Below are positions 32,927-43,767 of a stretch of DNA of 64,000 bases, piece by piece (position 1 is the first letter of the stretch; the number at the start of each line of letters is the position of its first letter). The stretch is from contig NZ_JANBBE010000004.1 in the NCBI RefSeq assembly GCF_024648825.1, positions 434,001-498,000 on the forward strand, read 5' to 3'. The notes under the pieces are model-generated. The model made no database searches. It was not told the origin of the DNA and was given only the letters and a program-made list of their open reading frames with translations. Made by a program: the position numbers and the translations under genes. Origin of the DNA: Lentzea californiensis. GTDB lineage: Bacteria > Actinomycetota > Actinomycetes > Mycobacteriales > Pseudonocardiaceae.

Positions 32927-32967
32927 ATCAAGGAACCTTGCTAAAGGTTTCTTGATACGCGTACCTT
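32927..32967 (+). promoter_or_regulatory. ArsR-type operator and leaderless promoter
   Basis: A 13-bp inverted repeat with one mismatch (32927-32939 with 32944-32956, 4-base spacer) lies over a TTGCTA -35 (32938-32943). After an 18-base spacer comes TACCTT (32962-32967), six bases before the ATG at 32974. An AT-rich TATATCA repeat at 32911-32930 extends it. This is a good autorepression site. Confidence 0.65.
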
Positions 32968-32973
32968 GGTGTC

Positions 32974-33531
32974 ATGACCGAGGCTCCGCTCAGTGACCCC
33001 AAGGCGCTCCGCGCGCTGTCGCACCCCTTCAGGTGGAAGCTGATCCAGCTGCTCACCGAGCAGGGACCGCGCACTGCCACGCAATGCTCCGAGAAGCTGG
33101 GCGAGAGCGTCGCGAGCTGCTCCTACCACCTGAACATGCTGGCCAAGTACGGCTTCGTCACCGAGGTCGAAGGTCCGGGCCGGCAGAAGCCGTGGCAGAT
33201 CGTCAGGGGGCGCCAGTCCATCTCGCCGGAAGGGCTGGAGGGAGAGGCGGCGATGGCGGCCGAGGCCGCGGCGATGGCCTACCTGGACCAGGAGTTCGAG
33301 CGCACGCGGGAGCGCCTGCGTCAGCGCGAGCACCTGCCGGAGGACTGGCGCAAGTCCGTCGGCACCGAGGGGCACATCAAGTTCCTCACCGCCGAGGAGA
33401 CCGCCGGGTACCTCGCCGAGCTGCAGGCGGTGCTGAACAAGTACGACGAGCGCAGGACCGACGAGTCACTGCGGCCGGAGGGCGCCAAGCCCGTCAGGGT
33501 GTTCCTGAGCGTCACGGTCGCCACCGAGTAA
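32974..33531 (+). CDS. ArsR-like winged-helix transcriptional regulator
   Basis: The 185-residue protein has an N-terminal winged helix (ALRALSHPFRWKLIQLLTEQ, then TATQCSEKLGESVASCSYHL). A helical C-terminal part of about 100 residues has Glu- and Ala-rich segments. The paired metal-binding cysteines of classical ArsR sensors are not evident, so it may sense something other than a metal. The gene appears leaderless, with an operator overlapping its -35 box. It is divergent from the DUF2238 gene and is followed 23 bases later by a 52-residue protein. Confidence 0.85.
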   Translation: MTEAPLSDPKALRALSHPFRWKLIQLLTEQGPRTATQCSEKLGESVASCSYHLNMLAKYGFVTEVEGPGRQKPWQIVRGRQSISPEGLEGEAAMAAEAAAMAYLDQEFERTRERLRQREHLPEDWRKSVGTEGHIKFLTAEETAGYLAELQAVLNKYDERRTDESLRPEGAKPVRVFLSVTVATE

Positions 33532-33554
33532 CAACCCGCTGAAGGAGAACCGTC

Positions 33555-33713
33555 GTGATCTCGCACCACGAAGCGTTTGCTATCGCGAAGTACCGGCAGC
33601 AGGAGTTCGAGGCCGACGCGGCCGCGCGCCGGCTCGTCAAGAAGTCCGAAACCGTTGCGGCCAAACCCGAACGACGCCTGTTGAGGCTCTTCGTCCGGGT
33701 CCGGCCCGCGTAG
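33555..33713 (+). CDS. Small basic protein (52 aa) downstream of ArsR-like gene
   Basis: A GTG start preceded by AAGGAGA opens a 52-codon frame ending at 33713. The protein begins MISHHEAFAIAKYRQQEF and is rich in Arg and Lys toward its end (RRLLRLFVRVRPA). It has no signal peptide or membrane helix. The good ribosome-binding site and 23-base distance from the regulator suggest one transcript. It is one base from the convergent stop of the molybdopterin oxidoreductase. The family is not recognised. Confidence 0.65.
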   Translation: MISHHEAFAIAKYRQQEFEADAAARRLVKKSETVAAKPERRLLRLFVRVRPA

Positions 33714-33714
33714 G

Positions 33715-36003
33715 TCAGGCGACGGGCTCCAAGCGCACGATCACCGACTTGGAGGTCGGCGTGCCGGAGATGTCCGCCTTGGAGTCCAGTGGCACCAACG
33801 GGTTCGCCTCGGGGAAGTACGTCGCCACGCACCCGCGCGCGGTCGAGTAGGAGACGATCCGGAACGACTCGGCGCGGCGTTCGACGACACCCGTCGGGTC
33901 GTCCTTCCACTCCGACACGATGTTCACCATCTGGCCGTCGGAGAACCCGAGGGCCTTGATGTCGTCCGGGTTCACGAACACCACGCGACGACCGTCCTTC
34001 ACGCCGCGGTAGCGGTCGTCCAGGCCGTAGATCGTGGTGTTGTACTGGTCGTGGCTGCGCAGCGTCTGCATCAGCAGCCGGCCCTCGGGGATCTCGATGA
34101 CCGTCAGTTCGTTCGCCGTGAAGTTCGCCTTGCCGGTGGCCGTCGCGAACTCCTGCGAGTCGCGCGGCGGGTGCGGCAGCACGAAACCGTCGGGCTGACG
34201 CACGCGCGTGTTGTAGTCGGTGCAGCCCGGCACGACGCGGGAGATGTGCTCGCGGATGACGTCGTAGTCCTTCTCGAACTCCTCCCACGCCACGGGGTGC
34301 GAGGTGCCGAGGGTCTTGCGCGCGAGCCGGCAGACGATCGAGATCTCGGACAGCAACTGGTCCGAGGCGGGCTTGAGCCGGCCCCGTGAGCGGTGCACGA
34401 CCGACATCGAGTCCTCGACCGTGACGAACTGCTCGCCCGAGTGCTGCACGTCGCTCTCGGTGCGGCCAAGCGCGGGCAGGATCAACGCCGTCTTGCCGTG
34501 CACCACGTGCGAACGGTTGAGCTTCGTGGAGACGTGCACCGTCAGGGAGCACTGCTCCAGCGCCTTCTCGGTCACCGGGGTGTCCGGGGTGGCGCTGACG
34601 AAGTTGCCGCCCATCGCGATGAACACCTTGCCGCGGCCTTGGCGCATCGCGTTGATCGCGTCGACGGTGTCGAAACCGTGCTTGCGCGGCACGGAGATGC
34701 TGAACTCGCTCTCCAGGGCCTGCAAGAACTTCTCCGGCATCTTCTCGTAGATGCCCATCGTGCGGTCGCCCTGCACGTTCGAGTGGCCGCGCACCGGGCA
34801 CAGGCCCGCGCCCGGCTTGCCGATCATGCCGCGCAGGAACATGACGTTCGTGACCTCGCGGATCGTGGGCACGCTGTGCTTGTGCTGCGTGAGACCCATG
34901 GCCCAGCAGGCGATCGTGGCCTTCGAGTCGACGAACATGCCGGCCACGCGCGTGATCTGCTCGCGGGTCAGGCCGGTCGCGGTGAGCACGCCGTCCCAGT
35001 CGAGCTCGCGCAGGCTCGCCGCGTACTCCTCGAACCCGTGGGTCTTCGCCTCGATGAACGTCCTGTCGAGCTTGTCCCACTGCAGCAGCAGGTGACCGAT
35101 CGCCTGGAACAGGGCCTGGTCGCCGCCGACCTTGATCTGAACGAACTCATCGCACAGCGCGGTGCCCTTGCCGACGATGCCGGCGACGTTCTGCGGGTTC
35201 TTGAACCGCATCAGGCCCGCCTCCGGCAGCGGGTTGATCGCGATGATCTTCGCGCCGTTCTTCTTGGCGTCCTCCAGCGCGCTGAGCATGCGCGGGTGGT
35301 TCGTGCCGGGGTTCTGGCCGATGACCACGATGAGGTCGGCGAGGTCGAAGTCCTTGATGGACACCGAGCCCTTGCCGATGCCGATCGTCTCGTTGAGCGC
35401 AGAGCCGGACGACTCGTGGCACATGTTCGAGCAGTCCGGGAGGTTGTTGGTGCCGAACGAGCGGACCAGCAGCTGGTAGAGGAACGCGGCCTCGTTGCTG
35501 GTGCGGCCGGAGGTGTAGAAGATCGCCTCGTCCGGTGATGACAACGCTGTCAGCTCGTCGGCGATGAGCGTGAACGCGTCGTCCCAGCTGATCGGTGTGT
35601 AATGCGTCGCACCCGGCGCGAGCACCATCGGTCCGGTGAGCCGGCCCTGCTGGCCGAGCCAGTAGTCGGTCTTCGTCCGCAGGCTCTCGATGGAGTGCTC
35701 GGCGAAGAACTCGGGCCCGATTCGTCGTTTGGTGGCTTCCTCCGCGACGGCCTTCGCACCGTTCTCGCAGAACTCCGCCATCTTGCGGTGACCCTGCGGT
35801 TCGGGCCACGCGCAACCAGGACAGTCGAAACCTTCACGCTGGTTGAGCAGTCGCAACGTCTTGACCGTGCGCCCGACACCCATCTGCTCGACCGCGCGGT
35901 CGAGCGACACGAGCACGCCGGGAATACCCGCCGCCCAGGTCTTGGGGGTGCTGACTTCGAGCGCGGACTCGTCGACGTCGTGCTGCGGGGGCTTGCTGCT
36001 CAT
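33715..36003 (-). CDS. Molybdopterin oxidoreductase, FdhF/YdeP-type alpha subunit
   Basis: The 762-residue enzyme binds a molybdenum bis-guanine dinucleotide cofactor and an iron-sulfur cluster. Cysteines that could hold the cluster occur near the N-terminus (Cys61 and Cys64 in DCPGCAWP, Cys79 in EFCENG). Cys195 in MCHESSG is in the position of the molybdenum ligand of formate dehydrogenase H. Family blocks include YTSGRTSNEAAF, GQNPGTNHPRML and the C-terminal ARGCVATYFPEANPL. Formate dehydrogenase-like activity is possible, but YdeP-type relatives have poorly known substrates. I chose the ATG at 36003 giving MSSKPPQHD; upstream extension adds a low-conservation segment. FdhD nearby supports a need for sulfurated cofactor. 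Confidence 0.9.
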   Translation of the reverse strand: MSSKPPQHDVDESALEVSTPKTWAAGIPGVLVSLDRAVEQMGVGRTVKTLRLLNQREGFDCPGCAWPEPQGHRKMAEFCENGAKAVAEEATKRRIGPEFFAEHSIESLRTKTDYWLGQQGRLTGPMVLAPGATHYTPISWDDAFTLIADELTALSSPDEAIFYTSGRTSNEAAFLYQLLVRSFGTNNLPDCSNMCHESSGSALNETIGIGKGSVSIKDFDLADLIVVIGQNPGTNHPRMLSALEDAKKNGAKIIAINPLPEAGLMRFKNPQNVAGIVGKGTALCDEFVQIKVGGDQALFQAIGHLLLQWDKLDRTFIEAKTHGFEEYAASLRELDWDGVLTATGLTREQITRVAGMFVDSKATIACWAMGLTQHKHSVPTIREVTNVMFLRGMIGKPGAGLCPVRGHSNVQGDRTMGIYEKMPEKFLQALESEFSISVPRKHGFDTVDAINAMRQGRGKVFIAMGGNFVSATPDTPVTEKALEQCSLTVHVSTKLNRSHVVHGKTALILPALGRTESDVQHSGEQFVTVEDSMSVVHRSRGRLKPASDQLLSEISIVCRLARKTLGTSHPVAWEEFEKDYDVIREHISRVVPGCTDYNTRVRQPDGFVLPHPPRDSQEFATATGKANFTANELTVIEIPEGRLLMQTLRSHDQYNTTIYGLDDRYRGVKDGRRVVFVNPDDIKALGFSDGQMVNIVSEWKDDPTGVVERRAESFRIVSYSTARGCVATYFPEANPLVPLDSKADISGTPTSKSVIVRLEPVA

Positions 36004-36167
36004 GCGTCCCATTGTTCGCTGATCGACGTCGGCGCCGCCAGCGCCCCCGAAGAACGCGGCGGCGTCGCCCGTCACGGGCCCCAAGGGGTTGAACGGTCCG
36101 TGCCGGTCAATTGTGATCGCCGTCACGGTCGTGCGGCACCTCTGAACGAGTGATCAAGCGCCGCCGG

Positions 36168-36923
36168 TCAGGCGCTCACCCCGCAGGTCGAGGGGCCGGC
36201 GAACCGCGGCGCCAGGTAGCCGTCGGTCTTCGTGGAGCACGCCGCGTGGTCGATGCGGATCTTCGTGGTCCTGATCTGCAGGCCCTGCGGGATCAGCCGG
36301 TAGTCGGCGATCGCGTGCAGCAGGACGACGAAGTCCTCGGGACCGCCCACCGCGGCCCGGTCAGCGGGCGCGAAGGCGTAGGCGATCAGGTAGTCGCTCC
36401 GGACGACGTCGACGCCCTCGTCGTCGACGGCGGGCGCGATGGTGCCCTTGACCTTGATGCCGCCCGGCAGCAGCGTGGTGCCCTGCTTGAGCCGGGTCAC
36501 CAGCGTCGGCAGGATCGGCGTCCAGGCCTCGCGCGCCTCGGCGGGCACCAGCGAGAGAAACGCGCTGGGGTCGTGCCCCACCAGCACCGCGGGGTCCAGC
36601 CTGGCCGCGACGACGGCCTTGCGCACCTGGTCGTGCTCGGGTGCCGCGACGACCCCCTTCTCGCCGTCCGCCCAGGTCTCGAACTCGGTGCCGGCGAACG
36701 GCCGGTCGAAGTCCACGGCGGACGCGGGGTGCGCCGGTCCTTCCGCGACACCGCCTAGCAGCAGACCGCCGGCCACGAGACCGGTGACCGCGAGCGCCGC
36801 CACGAACCCGATGACCATGCCCCGCTTGCCGCGTCTCTCCCGGTTGAACTCGCGCTCGACCCGACGGCCCCAGTCGGCGTCGTTCAGGTCGGGATGATCT
36901 TCGATGCCCCCATGAAGACTCAC
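36168..36923 (-). CDS. Single-pass membrane protein of unknown function
   Basis: The 251-residue protein has a charged cytoplasmic N-terminus (NDADWGRRVEREFNRERRGK), one transmembrane helix (GMVIGFVAALAVTGLVAGGL) and an extracellular domain of about 190 residues. That domain has two cysteines near the end (AACSTKT and STCGVSA), likely a disulfide. The GTG start lacks a ribosome-binding site, but TAGGCT lies nine bases upstream on the minus strand, so the leader is probably very short. It is divergent from valS. The family is not recognised. Confidence 0.78.
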   Translation of the reverse strand: MSLHGGIEDHPDLNDADWGRRVEREFNRERRGKRGMVIGFVAALAVTGLVAGGLLLGGVAEGPAHPASAVDFDRPFAGTEFETWADGEKGVVAAPEHDQVRKAVVAARLDPAVLVGHDPSAFLSLVPAEAREAWTPILPTLVTRLKQGTTLLPGGIKVKGTIAPAVDDEGVDVVRSDYLIAYAFAPADRAAVGGPEDFVVLLHAIADYRLIPQGLQIRTTKIRIDHAACSTKTDGYLAPRFAGPSTCGVSA

Positions 36924-36994
36924 GAGGCGGGGAGCCTAGAGGTTGGCCCGCTCGTTAGCAGGTATCTCGGTGTAAGTCGATAGCCAGCCCTCCG

Positions 36995-37000
36995 TAGACT
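36995..37000 (+). promoter_or_regulatory. -10 box of valS (leaderless)
   Basis: TAGACT is eight bases before the valS GTG at 37009, and no ribosome-binding site is present, so the transcript probably begins at or next to the start codon. No T-box leader is seen. Confidence 0.55.
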
Positions 37001-37008
37001 TGCGTGCT

Positions 37009-39657
<2,649 letters not shown>

Positions 39658-39662
39658 GAAAA

Positions 39663-41000
39663 GTGGAAACCAACCTCGACGAGTTCCTCGACGTCGAGAA
39701 CGAGCTCAACCAGCGCTGGCCCGAGACCAAGCTCGAGCCGTCGCTGGATCGGATCAAGGCGCTCGCCCACGTGCTGGGCGACCCGCAGTCGTCCTACCCG
39801 GTCGTGCAGCTGACGGGCACGAACGGCAAGACGTCGACGTCGCGCATGGTCGATGCGCTCTTCACGCGCATCGGCCTGCGCACCGGCCGGTTCACGAGCC
39901 CGCACCTGCAGCTCGCGACCGAGCGGATCAGCATCGACAACCAGCCGATCTCGCCGGAGCGCTACGTCGAGGTCTACCGCGACATCGAGCCGTACGTCGC
40001 GATGGTGGACACCCGGTCCGAGATCCGGATGAGCAAGTTCGAGGTGCTCACCGGCATGGCGTACGCGGCCTTCGCGGAAGCGCCGGCGGATGTCGCCGTG
40101 GTCGAGGTCGGCATGGGCGGCACGTGGGACGCGACGTCCATCGTGGACACCCGTGTCGCCGTGCTCACCCCGATCGGCGTCGACCACACCGAGTACCTCG
40201 GCAACCGTCCCGAGGACATCGCGGTCGAGAAGTCCGGCATCATCAAGCCGGGCTCCGTCGCGATCGTCGCCGAGCAGACGCCCGAGGTCATGAGGGTGAT
40301 CCTGGAACGCGTCGCCGAGGTGGACGCGATGGTGGCCCGTTTCGGCAGCGAGTTCGGCGTCCTGTCGAGGGCCGTGGCCGTCGGCGGCCAGATGATCACG
40401 TTGCAGGGCCTGGGCGGCGTCTACGAGGACATCTTCCTGCCGCTGCACGGCGAACACCAGGCGAAGAACGCGGCCCTGGCGCTGGCCGCCGTCGAGGCGT
40501 TCTTCGGCGCGGGCCCCGAGCGCAAGGTCGACATCGAGATGGTCCGCGAGGGCTTCGCCTCGGTCGTCACGCCGGGCCGCCTGGAGCGAGTCCGTTCCGC
40601 GCCCAACGTCTTCGTCGACGCCGCGCACAACCCGCACGGCGCCGCCGCGCTGGCTCGCGCGCTGGAGTCGGAGTTCGGCTTCCGCAAGCTGGTGGCCGTG
40701 GTCTCCGTCATGTCCGACAAGGACGCCGAGGGCATCCTCGCCGCGCTGGAGCCGGTCGTGCAGGAACTGGTGATCACCACCAACTCCTCGCCACGCGCCA
40801 TGGACCCGGACGTGCTCGCCGGCCTGGCCGTCCCGATCTTCGGCGAGGACCGCTTCGAGGTGCGCCCCCGCCTCGTCGACGCCGTGGAGGAAGCCATTCA
40901 CCTCATCGAGGACGAGCAGTCCGGCGGCGGCGTGATCATCACCGGTTCCGTCGTCACCGCGGGCGAGGCCCGCGCCCTGTTCGGAAAGGAGCCGGCATGA
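39663..41000 (+). CDS. folC: Bifunctional folylpolyglutamate/dihydrofolate synthase
   Basis: The 445-residue Mur-ligase-type enzyme adds glutamate to folates and may make dihydrofolate from dihydropteroate. The P-loop is GTNGKTS at 52-58. The block RFTSPHLQLATERISID, VEVGMGGTWDATSIVD and the C-terminal AAHNPHGA are characteristic. The GTG start uses a GGAGG inside the end of valS. Its stop overlaps the ATG of the DUF4233 gene by four bases, giving a tight valS-folC-DUF4233 operon. Confidence 0.95.
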   Translation: METNLDEFLDVENELNQRWPETKLEPSLDRIKALAHVLGDPQSSYPVVQLTGTNGKTSTSRMVDALFTRIGLRTGRFTSPHLQLATERISIDNQPISPERYVEVYRDIEPYVAMVDTRSEIRMSKFEVLTGMAYAAFAEAPADVAVVEVGMGGTWDATSIVDTRVAVLTPIGVDHTEYLGNRPEDIAVEKSGIIKPGSVAIVAEQTPEVMRVILERVAEVDAMVARFGSEFGVLSRAVAVGGQMITLQGLGGVYEDIFLPLHGEHQAKNAALALAAVEAFFGAGPERKVDIEMVREGFASVVTPGRLERVRSAPNVFVDAAHNPHGAAALARALESEFGFRKLVAVVSVMSDKDAEGILAALEPVVQELVITTNSSPRAMDPDVLAGLAVPIFGEDRFEVRPRLVDAVEEAIHLIEDEQSGGGVIITGSVVTAGEARALFGKEPA

Positions 41001-41389
41001 CCACCCCGGCCCCTCTGAAGAAAGACCCGATGAAGGCGTTCCGGGGCATCATGGCCGGAACGCTGATCCTCGAGGTCATCGTCGTGGCCCTGGCCCTGCC
41101 CGTGATCGCCAAGCTGCACGGCGGCGTCACGTCCCTGGTCGGCTGGGTCGCGTTCGGCTTCATCGCGGTGTTCATCGCGATGTGCGCCTTCGTCCGCAAG
41201 CCGTGGGCGATCGGCGCCGTCGTGGGCCTGCACGTGCTGCTGATCGCCAGCTGGCTGCTGCTGCCGGCGATGGGCGTGATCGGCGTGATCTTCGGGCTCG
41301 TCTGGGCGTACCTGCTGTGGCTGCGCAAGGACCTGCTCAAGCGCATGGCCGAGGGCCGTCTCCCGGCGCAGCAACAACAGCAGTCCTGA
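40997..41389 (+). CDS. DUF4233 membrane protein
   Basis: The 130-residue protein has four hydrophobic helices (for example LILEVIVVALALPVIAKL and LLIASWLLLPAMGVIGVIFG) and a Gln-rich C-terminus. DUF4233 genes regularly sit between folC and ndk in actinobacteria; their function is unknown. It is translationally coupled to folC by an ATGA overlap. A 20-bp hairpin follows, and ndk is not next to it here. Confidence 0.85.
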   Translation: MTTPAPLKKDPMKAFRGIMAGTLILEVIVVALALPVIAKLHGGVTSLVGWVAFGFIAVFIAMCAFVRKPWAIGAVVGLHVLLIASWLLLPAMGVIGVIFGLVWAYLLWLRKDLLKRMAEGRLPAQQQQQS

Positions 41390-41406
41390 CAGAGCGCGTT
41401 TCTGTG

Positions 41407-41449
41407 CAACGAACCCTCGCCGTCGCAATGCGACGGCGAGGGTTCGTTG
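41407..41449. terminator. Strong terminator after the valS operon
   Basis: A perfect 20-bp stem (41407-41426 with 41430-41449) closes an AAT loop. It begins 17 bases after the DUF4233 stop and is the most stable simple hairpin I noticed in the window. Confidence 0.88.
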
Positions 41450-41540
41450 TGTTCACCCGATCGTGCTTCGAAACCGGAACCGGTCCCGCGACCTGGCGCT
41501 ATGCTGCTTGACGCACGAATCTGCGGGGAGGGCACGGGGG

Positions 41541-41837
41541 ATGAGCGGGATCAAGGTCGATCTGGAGACGCTGCGCGCTGCCATCAAGGAGTACGAGTCG
41601 ATCAAGGACGAGCTGCAGATGGCTCGCCAGACCGGTGTCGTGCTGACCACGGTCCAGGGTGCCGGCAAGGACGCGCCGAGCCAGGTCTACGCGAACTGGG
41701 CGCGCGCCGCGGGTGAGGCGCACCAGAAGTCCAACGAGCAGCTCGCGGACACGTTGACCACCCGGATCGAGAACCTGAAAGCGACGCTGCGCCAGTACGA
41801 GCAGACCGAGCAGGGCAACCGGGACAACCTCAAGTAG
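41541..41837 (+). CDS. Small EspC/WXG-like type VII secretion-associated protein
   Basis: The 98-residue all-helical protein starts MSGIKVDLETLRAAIKEYE and has the pattern of two amphipathic helices around YANWARAAGEAH. This resembles EspC or WXG100-type partners secreted by ESX systems. A GGGAGG ribosome-binding site precedes the ATG, and TATGCT at 41500-41505 is a possible -10 box. It heads a four-gene set with a DUF3558 lipoprotein, a PPE-like protein and EspG. I infer that it pairs with the PPE-like protein, as PE does with PPE. Confidence 0.7.
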   Translation: MSGIKVDLETLRAAIKEYESIKDELQMARQTGVVLTTVQGAGKDAPSQVYANWARAAGEAHQKSNEQLADTLTTRIENLKATLRQYEQTEQGNRDNLK

Positions 41838-41850
41838 AAGGACTGGGCTG

Positions 41851-42456
41851 TTGCGCATCCGAACCATCGTCGCCGGCACTGCCGCACTCGCGCTGCTGGC
41901 GGGTTGCGGTGACAGCGGTGGCACGGCCGGCACGCCGACCACAGCCGGCCAGCCGACCAGCAGTGGCAACGGCGGGGGAGCTCCCAAGATCGAGAACCCG
42001 CTCGACGTCAAGACCTTCGAAGCCGACCCGTGCAGTACGGTCACCCCGGCTCAGGTGGAAGCGTTCGGAATGCCCGGAGTCAGCGGCAGGGCGAACAACA
42101 CGGCACTCGGAACGGCCTGCATCTGGCTCGGAGCGAGCACCGCGGCGAAGATGGCCCCAGGGGTCGCGTTCCTCCCGGAAGGCACGAACCTCTCCACCAT
42201 CGTCCCGAACAAGGACAACACCTACAAAGCTTTCGAGCCGCAGCCGGCCATCCAGGGCTACCCCACCTACATCGCTCTCGTGTCGGATGCCCGCGCCAAC
42301 GGTGACTGCGACCTGCTCGTCGGCGTGTCCGACGACAAAGCCCTCACCTTCACCTTCCAGAGCGACAAAGGCAGTCCGAAGTTCGCAGACCCGTGTGCTG
42401 GGATCACCGAGTTCGCGAACCTCGCCATCACCACGATGAAGGCAGGTGCGAAATGA
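41851..42456 (+). CDS. DUF3558 lipoprotein
   Basis: The 201-residue protein has a lipoprotein signal ending LLAGC (Cys19), a low-complexity Gly/Ser/Thr linker and a DUF3558 domain with DPCSTVTPAQVEAFG, TACIWLG and a later paired cysteine segment (DCDLLVG, DPCAGI). DUF3558 proteins are common in Pseudonocardiales next to ESX-related genes; their role is unknown. It begins at TTG with AAGGA upstream, 13 bases after the previous gene. Its stop overlaps the PPE-like start (ATGA). Confidence 0.85.
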   Translation: MRIRTIVAGTAALALLAGCGDSGGTAGTPTTAGQPTSSGNGGGAPKIENPLDVKTFEADPCSTVTPAQVEAFGMPGVSGRANNTALGTACIWLGASTAAKMAPGVAFLPEGTNLSTIVPNKDNTYKAFEPQPAIQGYPTYIALVSDARANGDCDLLVGVSDDKALTFTFQSDKGSPKFADPCAGITEFANLAITTMKAGAK

Positions 42457-43766
42457 CCAGGCCCGCGCCCAGCTGTTTCACCGAGGACAACACGCGCGCC
42501 GAGGGCTTCTCGGGAGCACAGATCTACTCCCAGATGCATGGTGGCCCTGGTACCGCGTCGGCGAACGCCGCCGCCACTGCGGCCGCCGGACTGGGGCGTG
42601 ACTACGCCGGCATCGAGGCCAGGCTCAAGCGGGTCGGCGAGACGCTGGGCGAAGCGTGGACGGGTGCGAGCGCGAGTGCCGCTCAGGCTGCCGCGAACCC
42701 GATCAACCAGGCCATGGTCCAGATGCAGGACGCGCTTAGGCAGGCCGACCACTCCATCTCGAACCAGGTCTACCAGTTCACCCTGAACAAGAACCAGCTC
42801 AAGGACATGCCGGCGTCCAAGCCGGACACGAACTTCTGGGACGACGCGACCCCCTGGGACACCGACACCGAGGACAAGGTCAACGGCTACAACGCCGAGG
42901 AGAAGCACAACCGCGAGGTCTACAAGGAGTTCCAGAGCGCCAGCAACACCAACCGCGGTGAGCTGCCCAAGGAGTTCCCCGGCGTCACGACCGACAGCCT
43001 CGTGGTCGAGATCGCCGAAACCGGTGGCCACAACGGTGAAGAGAAGACGTCGAAAAACACGACGAACACGCGGACGTCGAGCACTTCGACCAGCTCCTCG
43101 ACCAGCACGCCGCAGAGCACGGTCGGCACCCCGTGGACCGTGCCGACCACCAACGGCGACCAGACGACCACGAGTTCGTCCGACAACACGAACACCAGCA
43201 ACACCAACACCGGCAAGCCCGGCGTCGACAACCTCACCGGCAAGCCCCCGGTCGGCAGCGTGATCGACCGGCCGGGCAACACGGGACTCCCGCCCATCGG
43301 CGTGCCCGTCCGCCCGAACACCGGCGGTCCGAAGGGCCCCGGCGGTCCGAACGGTCCCGGTGGCCCAGGCGGCAGTGGCCGTGGCGGCCCCGGAGGCCCC
43401 GGTGCAGGCGGCAAGTTCGGCGGCCCAGGTGGCGGCGCCGGCGGTGCCGGAGGCAAGTTCGGTGGCGGCGGCCTCGGTGGCAGCAGCGCGGCGGCCGGTG
43501 GCACGGCGGCCCAGCAACCCGGTGGCAAGGCCGGGGTGTTCGGCGGCATGGGCGAGACCGGGCAGAACGCTGCCCGCGGTGGCGCGGCGGGTGCGGCCGG
43601 ACGCGGCGGCGCGGCCGGCATGGGTGGGATGGGCGGTCAGGGGCAGAAGGGTCAGGGCGAGGACGACCTGGAGCACAAGTCCGCCGACTACCTCATCACC
43701 GAGGAGAACACGAACGAGATCATCGGCGACATGCCGATGGTCGCACCGCCGACGATCGGGGGCTGA
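42453..43766 (+). CDS. PPE-like type VII secretion substrate with Gly-rich tail
   Basis: The 437-residue protein has an N-terminal helical domain of about 170 residues. This contains QIYSQMHGGPGTASANAAAT and a WxG-type turn, GEAWTGASASAAQ, as in PPE/WXG hairpin proteins. A Thr/Ser/Asn-rich linker (about 195-270) follows. The tail then runs through Pro/Gly and Gly/Ala repeats (about 275-410) to a conserved-looking end, DYLITEENTNEIIGDMP. No signal peptide is present, as expected for ESX substrates. It overlaps the lipoprotein gene and is followed one base later by espG. The tail's GGC/GGT-rich DNA is low complexity, not a separate element. Confidence 0.78.
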   Translation: MTRPAPSCFTEDNTRAEGFSGAQIYSQMHGGPGTASANAAATAAAGLGRDYAGIEARLKRVGETLGEAWTGASASAAQAAANPINQAMVQMQDALRQADHSISNQVYQFTLNKNQLKDMPASKPDTNFWDDATPWDTDTEDKVNGYNAEEKHNREVYKEFQSASNTNRGELPKEFPGVTTDSLVVEIAETGGHNGEEKTSKNTTNTRTSSTSTSSSTSTPQSTVGTPWTVPTTNGDQTTTSSSDNTNTSNTNTGKPGVDNLTGKPPVGSVIDRPGNTGLPPIGVPVRPNTGGPKGPGGPNGPGGPGGSGRGGPGGPGAGGKFGGPGGGAGGAGGKFGGGGLGGSSAAAGGTAAQQPGGKAGVFGGMGETGQNAARGGAAGAAGRGGAAGMGGMGGQGQKGQGEDDLEHKSADYLITEENTNEIIGDMPMVAPPTIGG

Positions 43767-43767
43767 C

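Noticed and set aside
41455..41540. Longer N-terminal extension of the EspC-like gene.
   Set aside because: It would run through the promoter-like TATGCT and lacks a ribosome-binding site; the ATG at 41541 gives the usual size.
43321..43640. Repetitive GGC/GGT-rich DNA that might be a CRISPR-like or tandem repeat array.
   Set aside because: It has no fixed unit or spacers and encodes the in-frame Gly/Ala-rich tail of the PPE-like protein.
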